64,000 bases of DNA, from positions 111,434,028-111,498,027 of the forward strand of contig NC_079136.1 of NCBI RefSeq assembly GCF_945859705.1, written 5' to 3'. Shown in pieces: positions 1 to 12,102 of this stretch. Below the pieces are notes generated by a model. That model was given only the letters and a program-made list of their open reading frames with translations, ran no database searches and was not told the DNA's origin. Position 1 is the first letter of the stretch. Each line of letters starts with the position of its first letter. This DNA is from Episyrphus balteatus (lineage: Eukaryota; Arthropoda; Insecta; Diptera; Syrphidae). Both the position numbers and the translations under genes were made by a program.

Positions 1-755
1 AACACTAAAGGGGCCCCACTTCCCCTACTTTGTTTTCGTGAAATAAATGCAGTTGCTTACATATTTCGTTTAATAAAACCAAAGTTTATTAACGTAATGA
101 AAAAAAAAAATAAATTCTACTTAGTCTGATAAACCACTGCCTTTTCGGTCGCTATGTGAAACGTGGAGAGTTTTTAATGGCTCCTTTTGGCAGTATTTCG
201 CCTGGTTATCTACAGTTCGACCTAGTTATGGGACCCCAAAAGATTAAGAGATGCGGTTTTTAAAAGTTCTAGCCGTTTTTGCACCGTAAATTGTGTCATG
301 GTCGTCCGGTCAATATAAACCTATGACCTTAATGCGTCAGAGAAAATCATATAAGATGTTCAGCCTAATGCGAACTAGACCCTAAAGTAAATCCTTTGCT
401 TAAGGTGATGTCGTAAGTCCTTCCTCCACGTCAAGGCCTTCCTCCAATAAGGAGATTGCCTGTGTACTGAAGTTTGTCCCTGTGTCAACCTTGTCATTTG
501 AGTATCACATTTCTTAAAAGGGTAATGAATATTTCTTGGATATTTATTTTGTTATCTTCTGATTTAAATGTGGCTAATTGGGCTTATATCTTATTTCAAA
601 CTTGAAAAAAGAAATCAATTTTATTTCCTTTTAATCCACATCATAATTGGTATTATTTGCAAATTGAATAAAAATTACTCCAATTACCCATTGAATATTA
701 AATATGTTGTCAATCAAAGAAGTTTAATTGAAAATAAACAACTACTCTTCCTTTT
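1..755. other. AT-rich upstream region, no gene seen
   Basis: No coding region, RNA gene or clear repeat was recognised. The only open frame (568-783) is short, rich in K, N, I and F, and without family resemblance; it is probably chance. Confidence 0.5.
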
Positions 756-792
756 TATAAAAGGATGTGTCTTCCTTAACTGATTGTTAGTT
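756..792 (+). promoter_or_regulatory. Core promoter of the ionotropic receptor gene (TATA box plus initiator)
   Basis: TATAAAAG lies at 756-763. About 31 bases downstream, TTAGTT at 787-792 fits an arthropod initiator with its A at 789. Transcription from there would give a 5' UTR of about 22 bases before the ATG at 811. The spacing is textbook for TATA/Inr, but this is inferred from motifs only. Confidence 0.5.
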
Positions 793-810
793 TAATGTAA
801 ACTTTGTAAA

Positions 811-3070
811 ATGAAGATTACCATAATTATAATTCTTCACACATTATTGGCTATTTCATTTGCCTTCAATGGAAATCTTATCTCCAACTTTACCATAAAC
901 TTAGTCAAAACCCATCAGGCTATAGTTTTCGGCTGCACCGAATCAGGTATTAAATATTTTAAAATATGTACATTTATGTTCCAAATATGTATTTCCTTTG
1001 AAAAGGATTGCTAAGTGCTGGAAGATCACTTATGAAATGGAATCAAGGAATGATGCTTCTCAATTTAAAGAAGAACTACTCCTTGAAAAACGCTCTACCA
1101 AGACAAAACTATGCCAAAACTTCTGTTATCCTTGATTGTTCCTGTTTGGAATGTCACGATGTTCTTCGTATTTCCTCCGAGGGCAATTATTTCAATAAAA
1201 CATATCAATGGATGATTTGGGATCCACAAAATACTGGACTAGACGAACTTGTTGGAGATTTGAAAAATATTGGACCAAATGCCCAAATTACTTATGTCAA
1301 TAAAACGGAGCTAGAAAATTTCGAATTTTTTGATATCCACTCAAAGGGAAGACATTTAAATGCCTTTTTGGAAGTTGTTCACTACGCAAATTGGAATGGA
1401 ATGTTAAAAATCTATGTTGATGTTTTGAAACTCCAAGGAATTCGTTTTAGGGATCAATTTAACCAGTTAAAGCTGCGAGGAGCCACTGTGGTTTGTACCT
1501 GCTAATAAGAACTATTTTTAGAATAAAGTGTAGACAGGACGATTTTTTTTAGATTGATCAAGACAACATCACCAACGATAGCCAAATTGTATCAGTGCTA
1601 TCAAGTTCTGGCAAGGAAGATGGTGTAGCTGCCTTTACCAAATACCATTATGTCCTATCGACAATCCTCCAAGAACGTTTCAATTTCACACTGAGCTATC
1701 GCAATTTACGTGGCTGGGCTGGACGTTTGCGTGGAGGAATATTTCGTTTGGGTTTCCTGGGGGTTGTTATGCGTAACGAAGTCGATGTAGGAGCATCAGG
1801 TGCTTTTAATCGAATCAATCGCTTGGCCGAATATGATACAATTCATCAGAGTTGGAAATTTGATTCGGCTTTTATGTATCGATTTACCTCCGATATAGAT
1901 GCGGATGGGATGAGTGGTAACTTTTTAGCACCATTTGCAACGCAGGTTTGGTTAATGTCGGCAGCTACAATTTCTGTGGTCATGATTATGTGGTATATGG
2001 TGGCGTGGTTGTTGAGCAAGAAATTCAATCAAGAAGAAGGAGAAAGGGATGGTTTCCTGTTGAAGGCTTTTGCTGCCATTTGCCAGCAAGGTTTGGCAAA
2101 GAATATTGTAGCAGTTGGTTGTTTTTTCTTTGATTTTTTTGTTCGTTTTAGGCTTGGATCCTATTCCCAGAGGGGTGCCATCTCGAGCAATTGTCTTTAC
2201 TTTGTTACTTTTTAGTTTGGTTATGTATAATTTTTATACTTCTTCGGTGGTTGGTGGGCTTTTGAATAGTTCGGAACAAGGGCCGAAAACTGTAGCAGAA
2301 ATTGTTAATAGCCCTTTGAAGCTGTCCTTTGAAGATATTGGATACTACAAGGTCTTATTCAAGGTTATTTGCTTTAAAATATAAAATCATTGTAAAGAAC
2401 TATGTTTACTTTGTAATTTTGTAACAGAACTCTACAAATCCACTTGTGATGCGGATGTATAAAACCAAAGTACTACCCGAACGCGGGTCAGACGAATTGG
2501 AAGTTTTTACTCACATCAAGGAAGCGATACCATTTTTGAAAAAGGGAGGTTATGCCTTTCATTGTGAGCGTGTGGATGCCTATCCGGAGATCGCTCGACA
2601 TTTTGATGCGAATGAAATTTGCGATTTGAGAATCGTCTCGGGACTTATGGATAAGGGATTGATGAATTTTATTGTTGCGAAAAATAGCATGTACACAGAG
2701 CTATTTCGTGTCGTGTTTGTATTACATTATAAGAGATCTAAATTTTATAATATTTTGGATATTCTCATTTTTAGTATGTGTCGAGCTCGAGAAACTGGTA
2801 TTATTATGCGAACTCTGACTATTCATCAGCCAAAAAGACCAGAATGCCAATCTTCGTATACAGTTTATCCAGTCGCAATGTCTGGCGTATTGAGTGCTTT
2901 TATGGTTTTGGCAGGTAGGTATACACAGCACAATTTAATTGCATAAAATTTAAGGCTTCCTTTTTGCAGTGGGCATGATTGGGGCTTTTACTGTTTTGTC
3001 GGCAGAAATTTTATCCGTAAAATTTACTAACAAAAGACAAAATTTAAATAAATCTCGTGTTAAGAAATAA
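811..3070 (+). CDS. Insect ionotropic receptor (variant iGluR), six exons, apparently intact; Ir31a/Ir75-type candidate
   Basis: Chemosensory ligand-gated cation channel of the dendrite membrane. Exons read as 811-946, 1006-1490, 1553-2090, 2152-2363, 2428-2914 and 2970-3070. All five introns (55-64 bp) are GT-AG and the phases join without a stop, giving about 652 residues, normal for the family. An N-terminal hydrophobic signal peptide (about 1-19) is followed by a ligand-binding S1 lobe (about 220-335, with GVVMRNEVDVGASGAFNRI), TM1 (about 339-361), the pore and TM2 (about 388-422, after CQQGLDPIPRGVPS), S2, and TM3 (about 608-631). The donor of exon 2 could be 1488 instead of 1491, and that of exon 4 could be 2352 instead of 2364; both keep the frame. 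S1 resembles the acid-sensing Ir75/Ir64a/Ir31a clade. The downstream lft exon makes an Ir31a orthologue attractive because, as I recall, both lie in cytological region 31 of Drosophila. The exact orthologue is inference. Confidence 0.85.
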
Positions 3071-3148
3071 TTCAATTTTATAGCTAAACAAAGAATATTG
3101 TTTGATGTTGTTAGTCTTAGATTTACCCTTTTATTCGTTGAAAAATGC

Positions 3149-3154
3149 AATAAA
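3149..3154 (+). terminator. Poly(A) signal AATAAA of the ionotropic receptor gene
   Basis: AATAAA lies 79 bases after the stop codon at 3068-3070, followed by a T-rich run near 3172. This is the natural 3' end of the transcript. Confidence 0.55.
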
Positions 3155-5158
3155 TATGAGTATTAGAGTTTGTTTTTTTTTTTCAATCATTTTTGATGTG
3201 ATTTCGGAAGCATTTATAATTCTTGTCACTCATTCATTTAGTGGGGCTGAAAGTTCTGCAAGGGGCTAAAATATACCATGTTTAACTTTCAAATGTCTGC
3301 TTGTGTGAATTAAGGAAGCTGCTTGCTGTTTGTCAGTTGATGAATATTTTTCAAGAAAATGGTCATAGGAATAAAAGAACATGTAAAGCAACATCTATTC
3401 GTTACAATAGACCGAGTACCTGTACCTATTCTGATACCAGTTAATTTCAGATAGTCAAAGAATTATCAATCTAAAGATAAAAGTCAACTTGATGAAACCT
3501 TACCTCGGTAATATGTTTGAGAGCACACTTAGGTAAAGGTTTATCGTAACCGTTTATTCAAATTATTTCTACATGAACGAAGAAGAACATATCGAATTAA
3601 ACAAGCGCCAGCGAAAATTTAATCTTCAAAATAAACAGCAACTAAAAACATTTTTTTTGAATTTTTGTAAAGGTGCGTCCCTGTTTCCTTTTGCACCCAG
3701 GTGACCTAAGGTCATTTTTGTCGAATATACTGTCAGCGGAACTACCACCCAACTCGAGTTTTCTTCTTTCTTATGACTACAGAAAGAAAAAAAAAAACAC
3801 TCACTCCCGATCACGATTGACACAAAAAAGCCAAAAACAAAACCTAAAAAGATTCCCATACCTATCATGTGATTCCAATAAAGGACTACTCACATTGAAA
3901 CTGGACCTATATCATATATTTAGTGGTCTCTCTATCTCTCTTTTCTGCATCTGAACACATGAATCCATTAACCTCAGAAAAAGATACACTCACACATTGA
4001 GTGGTGACAATGTTGATGGAAAAATTAATGTTCCACTCCACGCTCGGGGTATTTTGCCCCAAAAAAGAAGTAAAAATAAAACGACCGACGCACAAACATC
4101 CACCAATTGCTTACCGCCCCACGCTTAGTAAAACGACAAACAAAATACAAAAAAAAAAAAAAGAATGCTGGTTACCAAAAATCGAGTCTTCGAGACAAAA
4201 GGACACACAAAAATTGTTTTTAGTCACACGAATTGGCACACAGCAGCAGCAAGTGGAGTGGCTGGGCATGAGATAGGGACTCGGACTGTGAGCTTGATTC
4301 TCTCTTCTCTATAAGAAAAACCAAAATCAATGGACGCGCAATGGGCTTAGACGCCGAGGGAAGACGAAGAAGTGCAAAGAAATTCACTCGCTCACTAATG
4401 AGAGCAAATTATATTTCCTCCTCCTATGTGTGCATAAGGCGACATGATGATGATGATGATGGCGATGACGATGAAGCAGAAGACAACGACGATGGTCGTT
4501 GTTCCGTTTGGGCTCAATCCACACTACTTGTCGCCTCTCATCATACCCTTCTGACTCTTTGAGCCAGCCACCTTTAATTGAACCTTTAGCATGAGATCCG
4601 AAAAACTCGACCATTGTACGTGCTGTGACTGCTGTACCTTGTTGGGTTGTCCTTTAGTTGTATATATGAATGTATGTACAGTGCACACTGCTTCGTAAAC
4701 ATTGCACTAGTAAAGAGATTGAAGTCCCTCAAAACCCCGTAGTTCAGGTCCGCATTTTACGAAACGTTTATGTATATACATAACAAGACTCTTGGTTTGT
4801 TTGTCTATAGTCGCGACAAGGTTGCGTACTTTTTTCACAAGCTTAAATGCATGTAAGAAGTAAGAAGAAGATCTTTGTCGCTTTTTAAAATATTTTAATG
4901 AATTCAAACTACTTTGTGTTTCATAATGCCGATCTTGGATCACAATAAAAAAATCTTAAGTTACCAATCTGGTTGTTAAAATAGACTTTGCAAATAATTA
5001 TATTGGGGTATTCCATAATAAATTTACGGTTTCCTTTTTAAATGATATATCAGGTAGGTACATACTCAGAGCTGTTTGAATAAGATTTCATATTCTACTT
5101 AAATATTAAAGTTTCGTTTCAGCAAATGGGTCTTAATTAAGATAGGCTTCTTTTTTTT
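3155..5158. other. Intergenic, no gene recognised
   Basis: A moderately AT-rich spacer. Overlapping short frames on both strands at 3626-4614 have low-complexity translations (runs of K, H and D) and no family resemblance, so I treat them as chance. A short GAT-rich microsatellite lies inside (4444-4475). Confidence 0.45.
4444..4475. repeat. ATG/GAT trinucleotide microsatellite
   Basis: Six ATG units in a row (4444-4461), followed by degenerate GAT/GAC triplets. It makes D-rich and H-rich chance frames on the two strands. Confidence 0.8.
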
Positions 5159-5490
5159 TGTGGAGGGTGTCAAGACGAAGAGGCAGAAGAGGGCTCATAC
5201 CACTTCCTTTGCGAATGCCCCAGTTTAGCAAAAAGCAGAAAAACAACCCTTGGAGATTACTTCTTCAATGAGTTAGATGACGCCTTGTCATTGCCACTAA
5301 AAAACCTAATGAAATTTATCCAAATTTCAGGACCTAAAATTCCAACACCTAATTCCCAATAAATCCTTCCCTTACCCATCCAGATTCCTTCCCACCCTAA
5401 CCCTGGGGATCACAATGGATCCATCGAGATCCGAGTGGGATGATTCGACTTGTCGGATTATCACCCAGTTCAACCTAACCTAACTTAAGA
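5159..5490 (+). mobile_element. 3' end of a jockey-superfamily LINE (zinc-knuckle tail)
   Basis: An open stretch at 5159-5362 encodes a C-x2-C ... H-x4-C zinc knuckle (CGGC ... YHFLCEC) and then GDYFFNELDD. This is typical of the extreme C-terminus of ORF2 after the RNase H domain in jockey-superfamily non-LTR elements. The stop is at 5360-5362, with a short 3' UTR that ends in a CCTAA-rich tail near 5490. The element is truncated at its 5' side at about 5159, next to a T run. It is closely related in protein sequence to the tail of the fragment at 6843-7040. Confidence 0.7.
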
Positions 5491-5790
5491 TAGACTTTCA
5501 TCTCATCAGAATTTGGTAATTTATCAAACTTTATTTGTTGTTAACTTATCTCAAGCATAATTCATTGTATAATATATATCTATAGATAGTACTATCAATC
5601 GAAAAAAATACTTTTTCGATTGATATCACCCAGTTCAACCTAACCTAACTTAAGATAGACTTTCATCTCATCAGAATTTGGTAATTTATCAAACTTTATT
5701 TGTTGTTAACTTATCTCAAGCATAATTCATTGTATAATATATATCTATCGATAGTACTATCAATCGAAAAAAATACTTTTTCGACATCAT
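5460..5790. repeat. Tandem duplication, two copies of about 165 bp
   Basis: The segment starting TCACCCAGTTCAACCTAACC (5461) recurs at 5626 with almost no changes through the ATCGATAGTACTATCAATCG stretch. It joins the LINE tail to downstream flank. Each copy ends with a small hairpin (ATCAATCGAAAAA / TTTTTCGATTGAT at the first). Confidence 0.85.
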
Positions 5791-6178
5791 TTGATAGATC
5801 TGCATTTTAATTTCCTGCATAAGGTATATAAAATAAACTAGCGATCCCACCGGTGTGGTCACGCCAAACAGAAAATTCTACTTCATGAGAGTACTATAGG
5901 AATATATATACAATGCATAATATCTCAAAATAATGGGTTTATATTGTACTTATGTATATCACACATTTTTTTATTTTTGTATACACTATCAGCAAGCACC
6001 ATCTATGCGACCATTTGCCAACACAAAACTGTGTTATCCGGCTCATCACTTAGTACAGTGTTAGTAGTTAGTACAAAAAATAACTACAAAAAACGTACAC
6101 TAAGAAAAAAAAAAACATTGAATTAAAAATTAAATAAAACTTACATTAAAGAAATACAAACAAAATATATAGTTTTAA
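5791..6178. other. AT-rich spacer between LINE fragments
   Basis: No gene recognised. One short frame (5944-6126) is S/T/K-rich and without homology signal. Confidence 0.4.
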
Positions 6179-7040
6179 ATGACAAAAAAAAGTTTGCACA
6201 TGCTTACTGATGGCTCGAAAATGAACACTGGGGTTGGTGCAGGTTTCTACTCAGAAAACCTCAACCTTGCCAGTTCTTTCAGGATCCCCGATTACAGCAG
6301 TGTCTTCCAAGCCGAGATATTGGCAGTGAAAAATAGTGCTAAACTAATATCCATGATGGCGATATCACCTGCTGACATCACCTTTTTCATTGATAGCCAA
6401 GCGGCAATAAAAGCGATTTCTGCCACCTTAATCAAGTCAAAGCTTGTTTCTTGCTGACGCGAAGAGCTTAGGGTTCTTGGTATGCAGCATAATGTAAGAC
6501 TACGCTGGGTTCCCGGCCACAGTGATGTGTTCGGCAACGAAAAAGCGGATGAGCTTGCAAGGGAAGGCTCAGTTCTTGATCCCTCTCTCATAGACCATAA
6601 CATCAGAATCCCACAATGTGAAATGAAACGAAATATCGTCAACAATATTTTACAAAAGACAAATGAAAGATGGAACCTCCTAGATACCTGCGGTCACACC
6701 AGGAAACTATTGCCGAATTTCGACGAGAAAAAATCAAATAAGATTTTACTACTTAGTAAATCTTCCTTAAGATCCCTTATAGGCGTCTTAACGGGACATA
6801 ACCTACTAGGATACCACAAAAAGAAAATGGAGCTTAGTACGGATGATCTATGCAGTCTGCGGCAATGAGGAAGAACAAAAAAACACTGTTCACTTCCTCT
6901 GTCACTGTCCAGCACTCTGTCGCACTAGGAAAAAATTCTTAGGAAACTACTTCTTTAATGAATTAGAAGAACTATCAGAACTCTCAGGCAATAGCCTACT
7001 GAACTTTGTCAAGTCCTCCAAATGGCTCGGCCAACCATAG
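6179..7040 (+). pseudogene. Broken LINE ORF2 fragment: RNase H domain plus zinc knuckle
   Basis: RNase H of a jockey-superfamily retrotransposon. It reads MLTDGSKMNTGVGAGFYS, then FQAEILAV, FFIDSQAAIKAI and RWVPGHSDVFGNEKADELA, which carry the usual D-E-D-D residues. A second part from 6843 encodes the knuckle (VCGNEEEQ ... HFLCHCPALC) and GNYFFNELEEL. Two lesions are visible: an in-frame TGA at 6455-6457, between the third motif and the WVPGH segment, and a one-base deletion near 6855 that shifts the frame before the knuckle. Reverse transcriptase and ORF1 are absent, so it is 5'-truncated. It is of the same family as 5159-5490. Confidence 0.85.
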
Positions 7041-7136
7041 CATTCATAGGTTAACACTTTTTCATGAAGTTACAATACTTCAGGGTATCACAAGGGATCT
7101 ACATTGATCTAAGTGTGACGGTGACAAAATCAACTG

Positions 7137-7600
7137 TCAGCCCATATAACCTAAACTAACCTTGCACATGCTTGTTAAAGGTTCATGCAAGGCGTAATTT
7201 GTTCGGTGTGGAGGAATATTCATTAAATCCAAGCATCGGAGGCTATAAGCACCCCCTCGATAGTTAAAACCAACAGAATTAAGTAAATTTGGTGCATCAA
7301 TTACGCCTGTGATTAATTGGTGAATGAATTTTATGTCATTGTTAACCTTCCTTTCAGCCAAAGTTTGAATCTGATGGCAGTCCTTTTAAGGCTAAACGAA
7401 TGAAATTACGTTGTACTGATTCCAGTCTTACATTATGGACCTCGTAAAAAGGAGTCCAGACTTGAGATGCGTACTCAAGGTGGGGGCGTACTAAACAATT
7501 GTAGAGGGAAAGAGTCGAATAAGGATCTTGAAATTCTTTTTACCAACGCTTTACAAAACCTAGCATAGAGATAGCCTTATTCACGATGTACATATATTAT
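7137..7600 (-). pseudogene. LINE reverse transcriptase C-terminal fragment, decayed
   Basis: On the minus strand the frame reads AISMLGFVKRW, a stop, then LYNCLVRPHLEYASQVWTP and a YEVHNVRLESVQRNF block. This is the conserved end of the RT thumb in jockey/CR1-like non-LTR elements. A one-base frameshift near 7370 then leads into a tail with HQLITGVIDAPNLL and PHRTNYALHEP, as found before the end of such ORF2 proteins. At least one stop and one frameshift show it is dead. It is cut on its upstream side by the FoldBack-like element that begins at 7623. Confidence 0.75.
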
Positions 7601-7622
7601 GATTTTTTCTATGATATATGAA

Positions 7623-8973
7623 GGGAACGGGTCGTTATTCTGTATTCCAAAATTCTGTATGACCAAAATTCTGTATCTGAAGAAAAAATTCTGTATGAAC
7701 ATAATTCTGTATTCCATTATTCTGTTTTTTTATTATTCTGTATTTCAAAATTCTGTAAATTCAAAATTCTGTTTTTCAAAATTCTGCAAATCAAATATTC
7801 TGCTTTTAAAAATTCTGTAATTCTAAATCTCTACATTAAAACATGTCCCTCAAGTAAGCAGAGCAAGTACCCCAAAATTATATCAAGTGCTCCCCTACTT
7901 TTGGAAAAACTTAATGTTCTGCTAACTCGATTTAAAGTTAGCAGAGCAATTACCAGAAAATGCCTTAAACTGTTCGGGTTTGGTATAATATTTAGGTGAT
8001 AAACAAAAATTCAAAAAAAAAAAATTTTACAAAAATAATTTTTTTTCTGTGATTTTCGAAAAAAAAAATTTTTTTTAATTATCTTGAATAATTAAGTGCT
8101 TAACTACCCAAGTACCCAATTTTTGAAAAAAATTTCCAAGATTTTCCATTAAAAAAAAATATTTTCATTTTCCAGACAAATTCATGTTCTACTAAATTGA
8201 ATTTGTTTTTTTTTTTTTCAAAAAATTCTACTTTTTCGAAAAAATTGGACATAAATAATTGAATGTTCGACTAATTCTTCCGAGATTTTCATGTTCTGCT
8301 GGCTTTTTCGTGTTCTGCTGGCTTGAATTTCATTTTTCTCAAAAAATTCTTTTCGACAAAATTCGAATGGAGTTATTAAGTGCATGACTAATTTGAGTTA
8401 AGTACCCTATTTTCCGAAAAATTTTCCGAGATTTTTCATTAAAAAAAATATTTTCATTTTCATTGTTTTTATTTTTTAATTTGATCTTTCTTCGTTATTA
8501 AACATAAAACCATTGACACACAATTTATCCTTTCCTTTATTAGGTTTTAATGATTTAATATTTTCCATTTTTCTGAATTAATTTTATATCACGATCAACT
8601 AATAACACTTAACTTAAGCTGTCGAAAGCAAACTGCTTCAAGGTTCTGCATAGAAAATATAAAAAATCTGTAATCCAAAATTCTGTAAATGATAACAGAA
8701 AAATTGTTTTGATAATGAAAAAAGTGCGCACTATTTTCATTATCAAAACAATTTTTCTGTTATCATTTACAGAATTTTGGAGTACAGAATTTTGGAATAC
8801 AGAATTTTGAAATCCAGAATTTTGTGTTTACAGAATTTTAGAATACAGAATTATGAATTTACAGAATTTTAAAATACAGAATTTTGAATTTACAGAATTT
8901 TAAAATACAGAATTTTGGAATACAGAATTTTGGAATCCGAATTGTGGCCCATACAGAATTTCGACCCCAACCC
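7623..8973. mobile_element. FoldBack-like element with inverted terminal tandem arrays
   Basis: The left end begins GGGAACGGGTCG and the right end, read inverted, begins GGGTTGGGGTCG. Both then run into tandem arrays of short ATTCTGTA units, in opposite orientation (about 7635-7830 and 8660-8965). A 9-bp direct repeat ATATATGAA flanks it (7614-7622 and 8974-8982), the target-duplication size known for FB/Mutator-type elements. The middle is AT-rich with repeated segments (for example AGTACCC ... TTTCCAAGATTTT near 8110 and 8405) and no credible ORF. It is non-autonomous. Confidence 0.75.
8674..8781. repeat. Perfect 48-bp inverted repeat (hairpin) inside the FoldBack-like element
   Basis: The arms 8674-8721 and 8734-8781 are exact reverse complements with a 12-base loop (AAGTGCGCACTA). 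The sequence begins in the terminal repeat unit and could fold into a long cruciform or hairpin. Confidence 0.9.
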
Positions 8974-8982
8974 ATATATGAA

Positions 8983-11194
8983 CCGTCCATACAAAATTTC
9001 ATTAGCATATAGCTACCGCAAAAAGTAATTGGTAATATTCTGACTCTTGCTCTTTAAATAATAGACTATTCACAAAGAGCCCAAATTTTTTTACATGATG
9101 CACGAGAAGTTTTGCTATTAATTTTATTAGATCGAGCGCTAAGAAATACCTTGAAGTCCTGTATCATACTAATAAAAAATTTTTATTAACTTGACTATGA
9201 AATGCAAGAAAGCGTGCAGCAGAGAAAAACTCTTGTAACTCAAAATAACTCTTATATTGAATACTATCAACGATGAAAATTGAATGCTTTGTTACAAAAT
9301 GCAAGATTTTGTTACAAAGCCGCCTCACTAAAACTTCTTATATCGCAAGAGCACAAAAAAAAAGTATGGCATATGAGTAATTTTAATAACAAAAGTGAGA
9401 ATTTGAATTTGGCAATAACATTTGAAAAATAAGTTATTTATTTTCTAAATGACAACAGCTTTTGGAACTAATTGGAAGTACGTTTAGATCCGATCTGAAG
9501 AAGGGTATTCGAAAATCTTTGTAACTGCAAGTAAAGAAAATATATTTTATCGATTTGAAATCAGAAGAGAACTATATGTTCTACTACTAATGAAAACTAA
9601 ACATCTTAAATGCATGCAACACCGGATAGGGTCAGCAAGGAATCGACTAATTATTATTATTATTCCACATTATCATATCACCACATGGCAACCTTATTAT
9701 GGCGCCAGGTCGAAAATAAGCAAAAGAAATTTATGTTTTCCTCTTTTTATCTGCACTTTTCTCTCATAAAATGCTCGGTTTTTATAAATAACAGATGAGA
9801 TAAGCGCCTTTTCTTCGAAAACACAATAAGTCCGAACCTTGACAAAAATCTGACGTCTACTGCCGCAGTACACTTTGTGTTTCTGTTCTTCTTTGTTTTT
9901 TGTTGCAACCTTTTGGGTTTAATTTTTTTTATCCCGATGGTAATTTTCTGGTAGCTAACTTCAATGCAACGCAAAGAAAACAGTCGATAGCGAGAGCATA
10001 TGAGCTACGCGTGAGATTCATCTTCAAGCTTCACAGAAGCAGCATAATACTTTTGGTTTTCTTAACAAGAAGTTCATAGAAGCTTCCAGCAGCAAAGACA
10101 TCAGGCGCACATGCACAACTTCAGATTATGGTGTGTTTTCCAATTCACCACTAACTAAGGTTTTTGTCTTGTCCTTAGTTGAAAGTCACCATATCAAGAG
10201 TGGTAGAACCGAGATAAAACTGTCAGACATGTTTGATCGTAGTTTTGTTGAGCTTCTCTGGGAATGTGGTGCCCTTTGTCAGCGATGGGAACTGTTTTTT
10301 TTTTTAATTACTACCATGATATTGGAATGAAGAAACAACACCACCACATAACGAATGAATGAGTAAAAAAGACAACGTAATAAATTTAAAAAGAAAGGTT
10401 ATAAAGCAAAGGCAAAAATTTTGTACCACAGCCAGAGTGCATTTTAGTACTGAAGGCTGAATGCCGATGTAGAAGACAGAACACACCACCACCGAACCGA
10501 GACAGATCAGAAGGGGGCTTACGAACAAATACATATATTTAGTATGCAGTTTAGTGAAATCTCTGCCTGAGTCTGCATAGAGAGTGGGCTGGTGCGGTGG
10601 TTGGTTAGGGTGATAGAGAGAGGGAGGAGGTGGATGGCGACAAGGCAATGCAATGCATAGAGAGACGGAAATGAAGTGAACACATAAAGTAAAAAATCGA
10701 ATCACTTTTTTGCGTGTTGTGTGCGCTGGCGATCTTCTTTGTGGGCTTGAAAGAGAGATGAGATAATATCAGTTTGGGCTGGGATTGAGTTGAGATGAAC
10801 GAAATGGATAAAGTGAAACTATACAAGCACATTTTCATGAAAAATAAGTAGTTTTTTTTTTGTCTACATCCTTGCTTTTGTTCAAATCAAAACATGATCC
10901 TTAATTTGTAAATTAGTCAGAAGTTATTATATGTAATACTAGTGATCATTTAGTTTGAGGAAGACTTTTTTTCGAAAATGTTATCTAAATATTTTCATTT
11001 TTCTTTTTGTATTTACTACTTATTTAAAAAATATTTTATCTAAATTTGTGGTTTGAGTAATAAGTTTGAAGTTAGTTTTGTCCTTATTCATCGCAAAATC
11101 GAAACCGACAATACTTACTTAAAATCGAAAACCGGACAAAAATACTTAAAAAAAACTTAAAACTAAATATTTTCATTTTATAAACTATATTTTG
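8983..11194. other. Intergenic, no gene recognised
   Basis: AT-rich in its first half, less so at 10100-10830, where GA-rich (AGAGAGAGGGAGGAGG near 10613) and CA/GT-rich stretches make long chance frames on the minus strand (10304-10705, 10605-10838). No domain or splice pattern was recognised. The less AT-rich block could be conserved regulatory DNA. Confidence 0.4.
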
Positions 11195-11202
11195 CGTATG
11201 AC

Positions 11203-12094
11203 TACGGTGACCATCCGTCCCGGTTTACCCGGGACTGTCCCGTATTTCTACAGCTTGTCCCGGGTTTTTATTTAAGAAACCCGGGACCTATAAGTGTCCC
11301 GTATTTTGTAATTTGTCCCGTGGTTGTCCCGTATTTGCACATTCTTTGATTTTTGTATTCAATATTCTAAATACTTTGTACGGAAAACAAGAAAACAGTG
11401 GTTGGAAATTAAAATGTTTCTAATTTTTTGGATAAAGCATTAGACCTAGTACGCTGCTGAAGCAAAACGAAAATTTTTCTAAGTCTCTAAAGTCAAAAAA
11501 CTTTTGCTGCAAGAAAAATTGTCTTGAAAAATAAATGGAGGTGAAAACTCTCCATATGTAATGTATATACTAGCACAGATAAGAATTTCGTTGCCTAAGC
11601 TACGTATTGTGCAACGAAAAGCAAAATTTTTGTTTATGATTTCGTTGTGCTGGTTTTGTATGAAAATTTTCGTTTCACCTCTAGACTAGGCTATAATTTT
11701 TTTAAATGTTCGTCAATTATTTAGTTCCAGCTTCTGTTTGTCTGGTTGCTACACCAGGAAAAATGTATTTGAATAAAGAACAACATAAGGAAGAGTAAAT
11801 AACCCAGAATAGTTTCAAGACTTTCAAGGACATGTTAAAAGTTGTGTTAAAGATCATACAATTTCAAAATCATTTAAAATAAAATTAAAATGTTAACAGA
11901 CATTATTAAAAAACCATTTTCTTGATTTCTGATTTCGTAAACGACTTAAATGATTTCAACGAAAACGCTCCCAAAAAATCGTTCTTGATATCAAAATAAA
12001 ATTGAAATTTTTTTTATAAAATCAATATTTTCAAAACGATCTAATGAATTTTGTATCTGTCCCGGGTTTGGCTTTCAGAAATATGGTCACCGTA
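11203..12094 (+). mobile_element. hAT-like non-autonomous transposon, 892 bp, exact 8-bp target duplication
   Basis: Terminal inverted repeats TACGGTGACCAT (11203-11214) and ATGGTCACCGTA (12083-12094) are exact. CGTATGAC is duplicated at 11195-11202 and 12095-12102. An 8-bp duplication is the hallmark of the hAT superfamily. The left end has clustered GTCCCG motifs (11217-11335) and a single one near the right end. No transposase frame is present. A second copy lies inverted at 15685-16386. Confidence 0.85.
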
Positions 12095-12102
12095 CGTATG
12101 AC

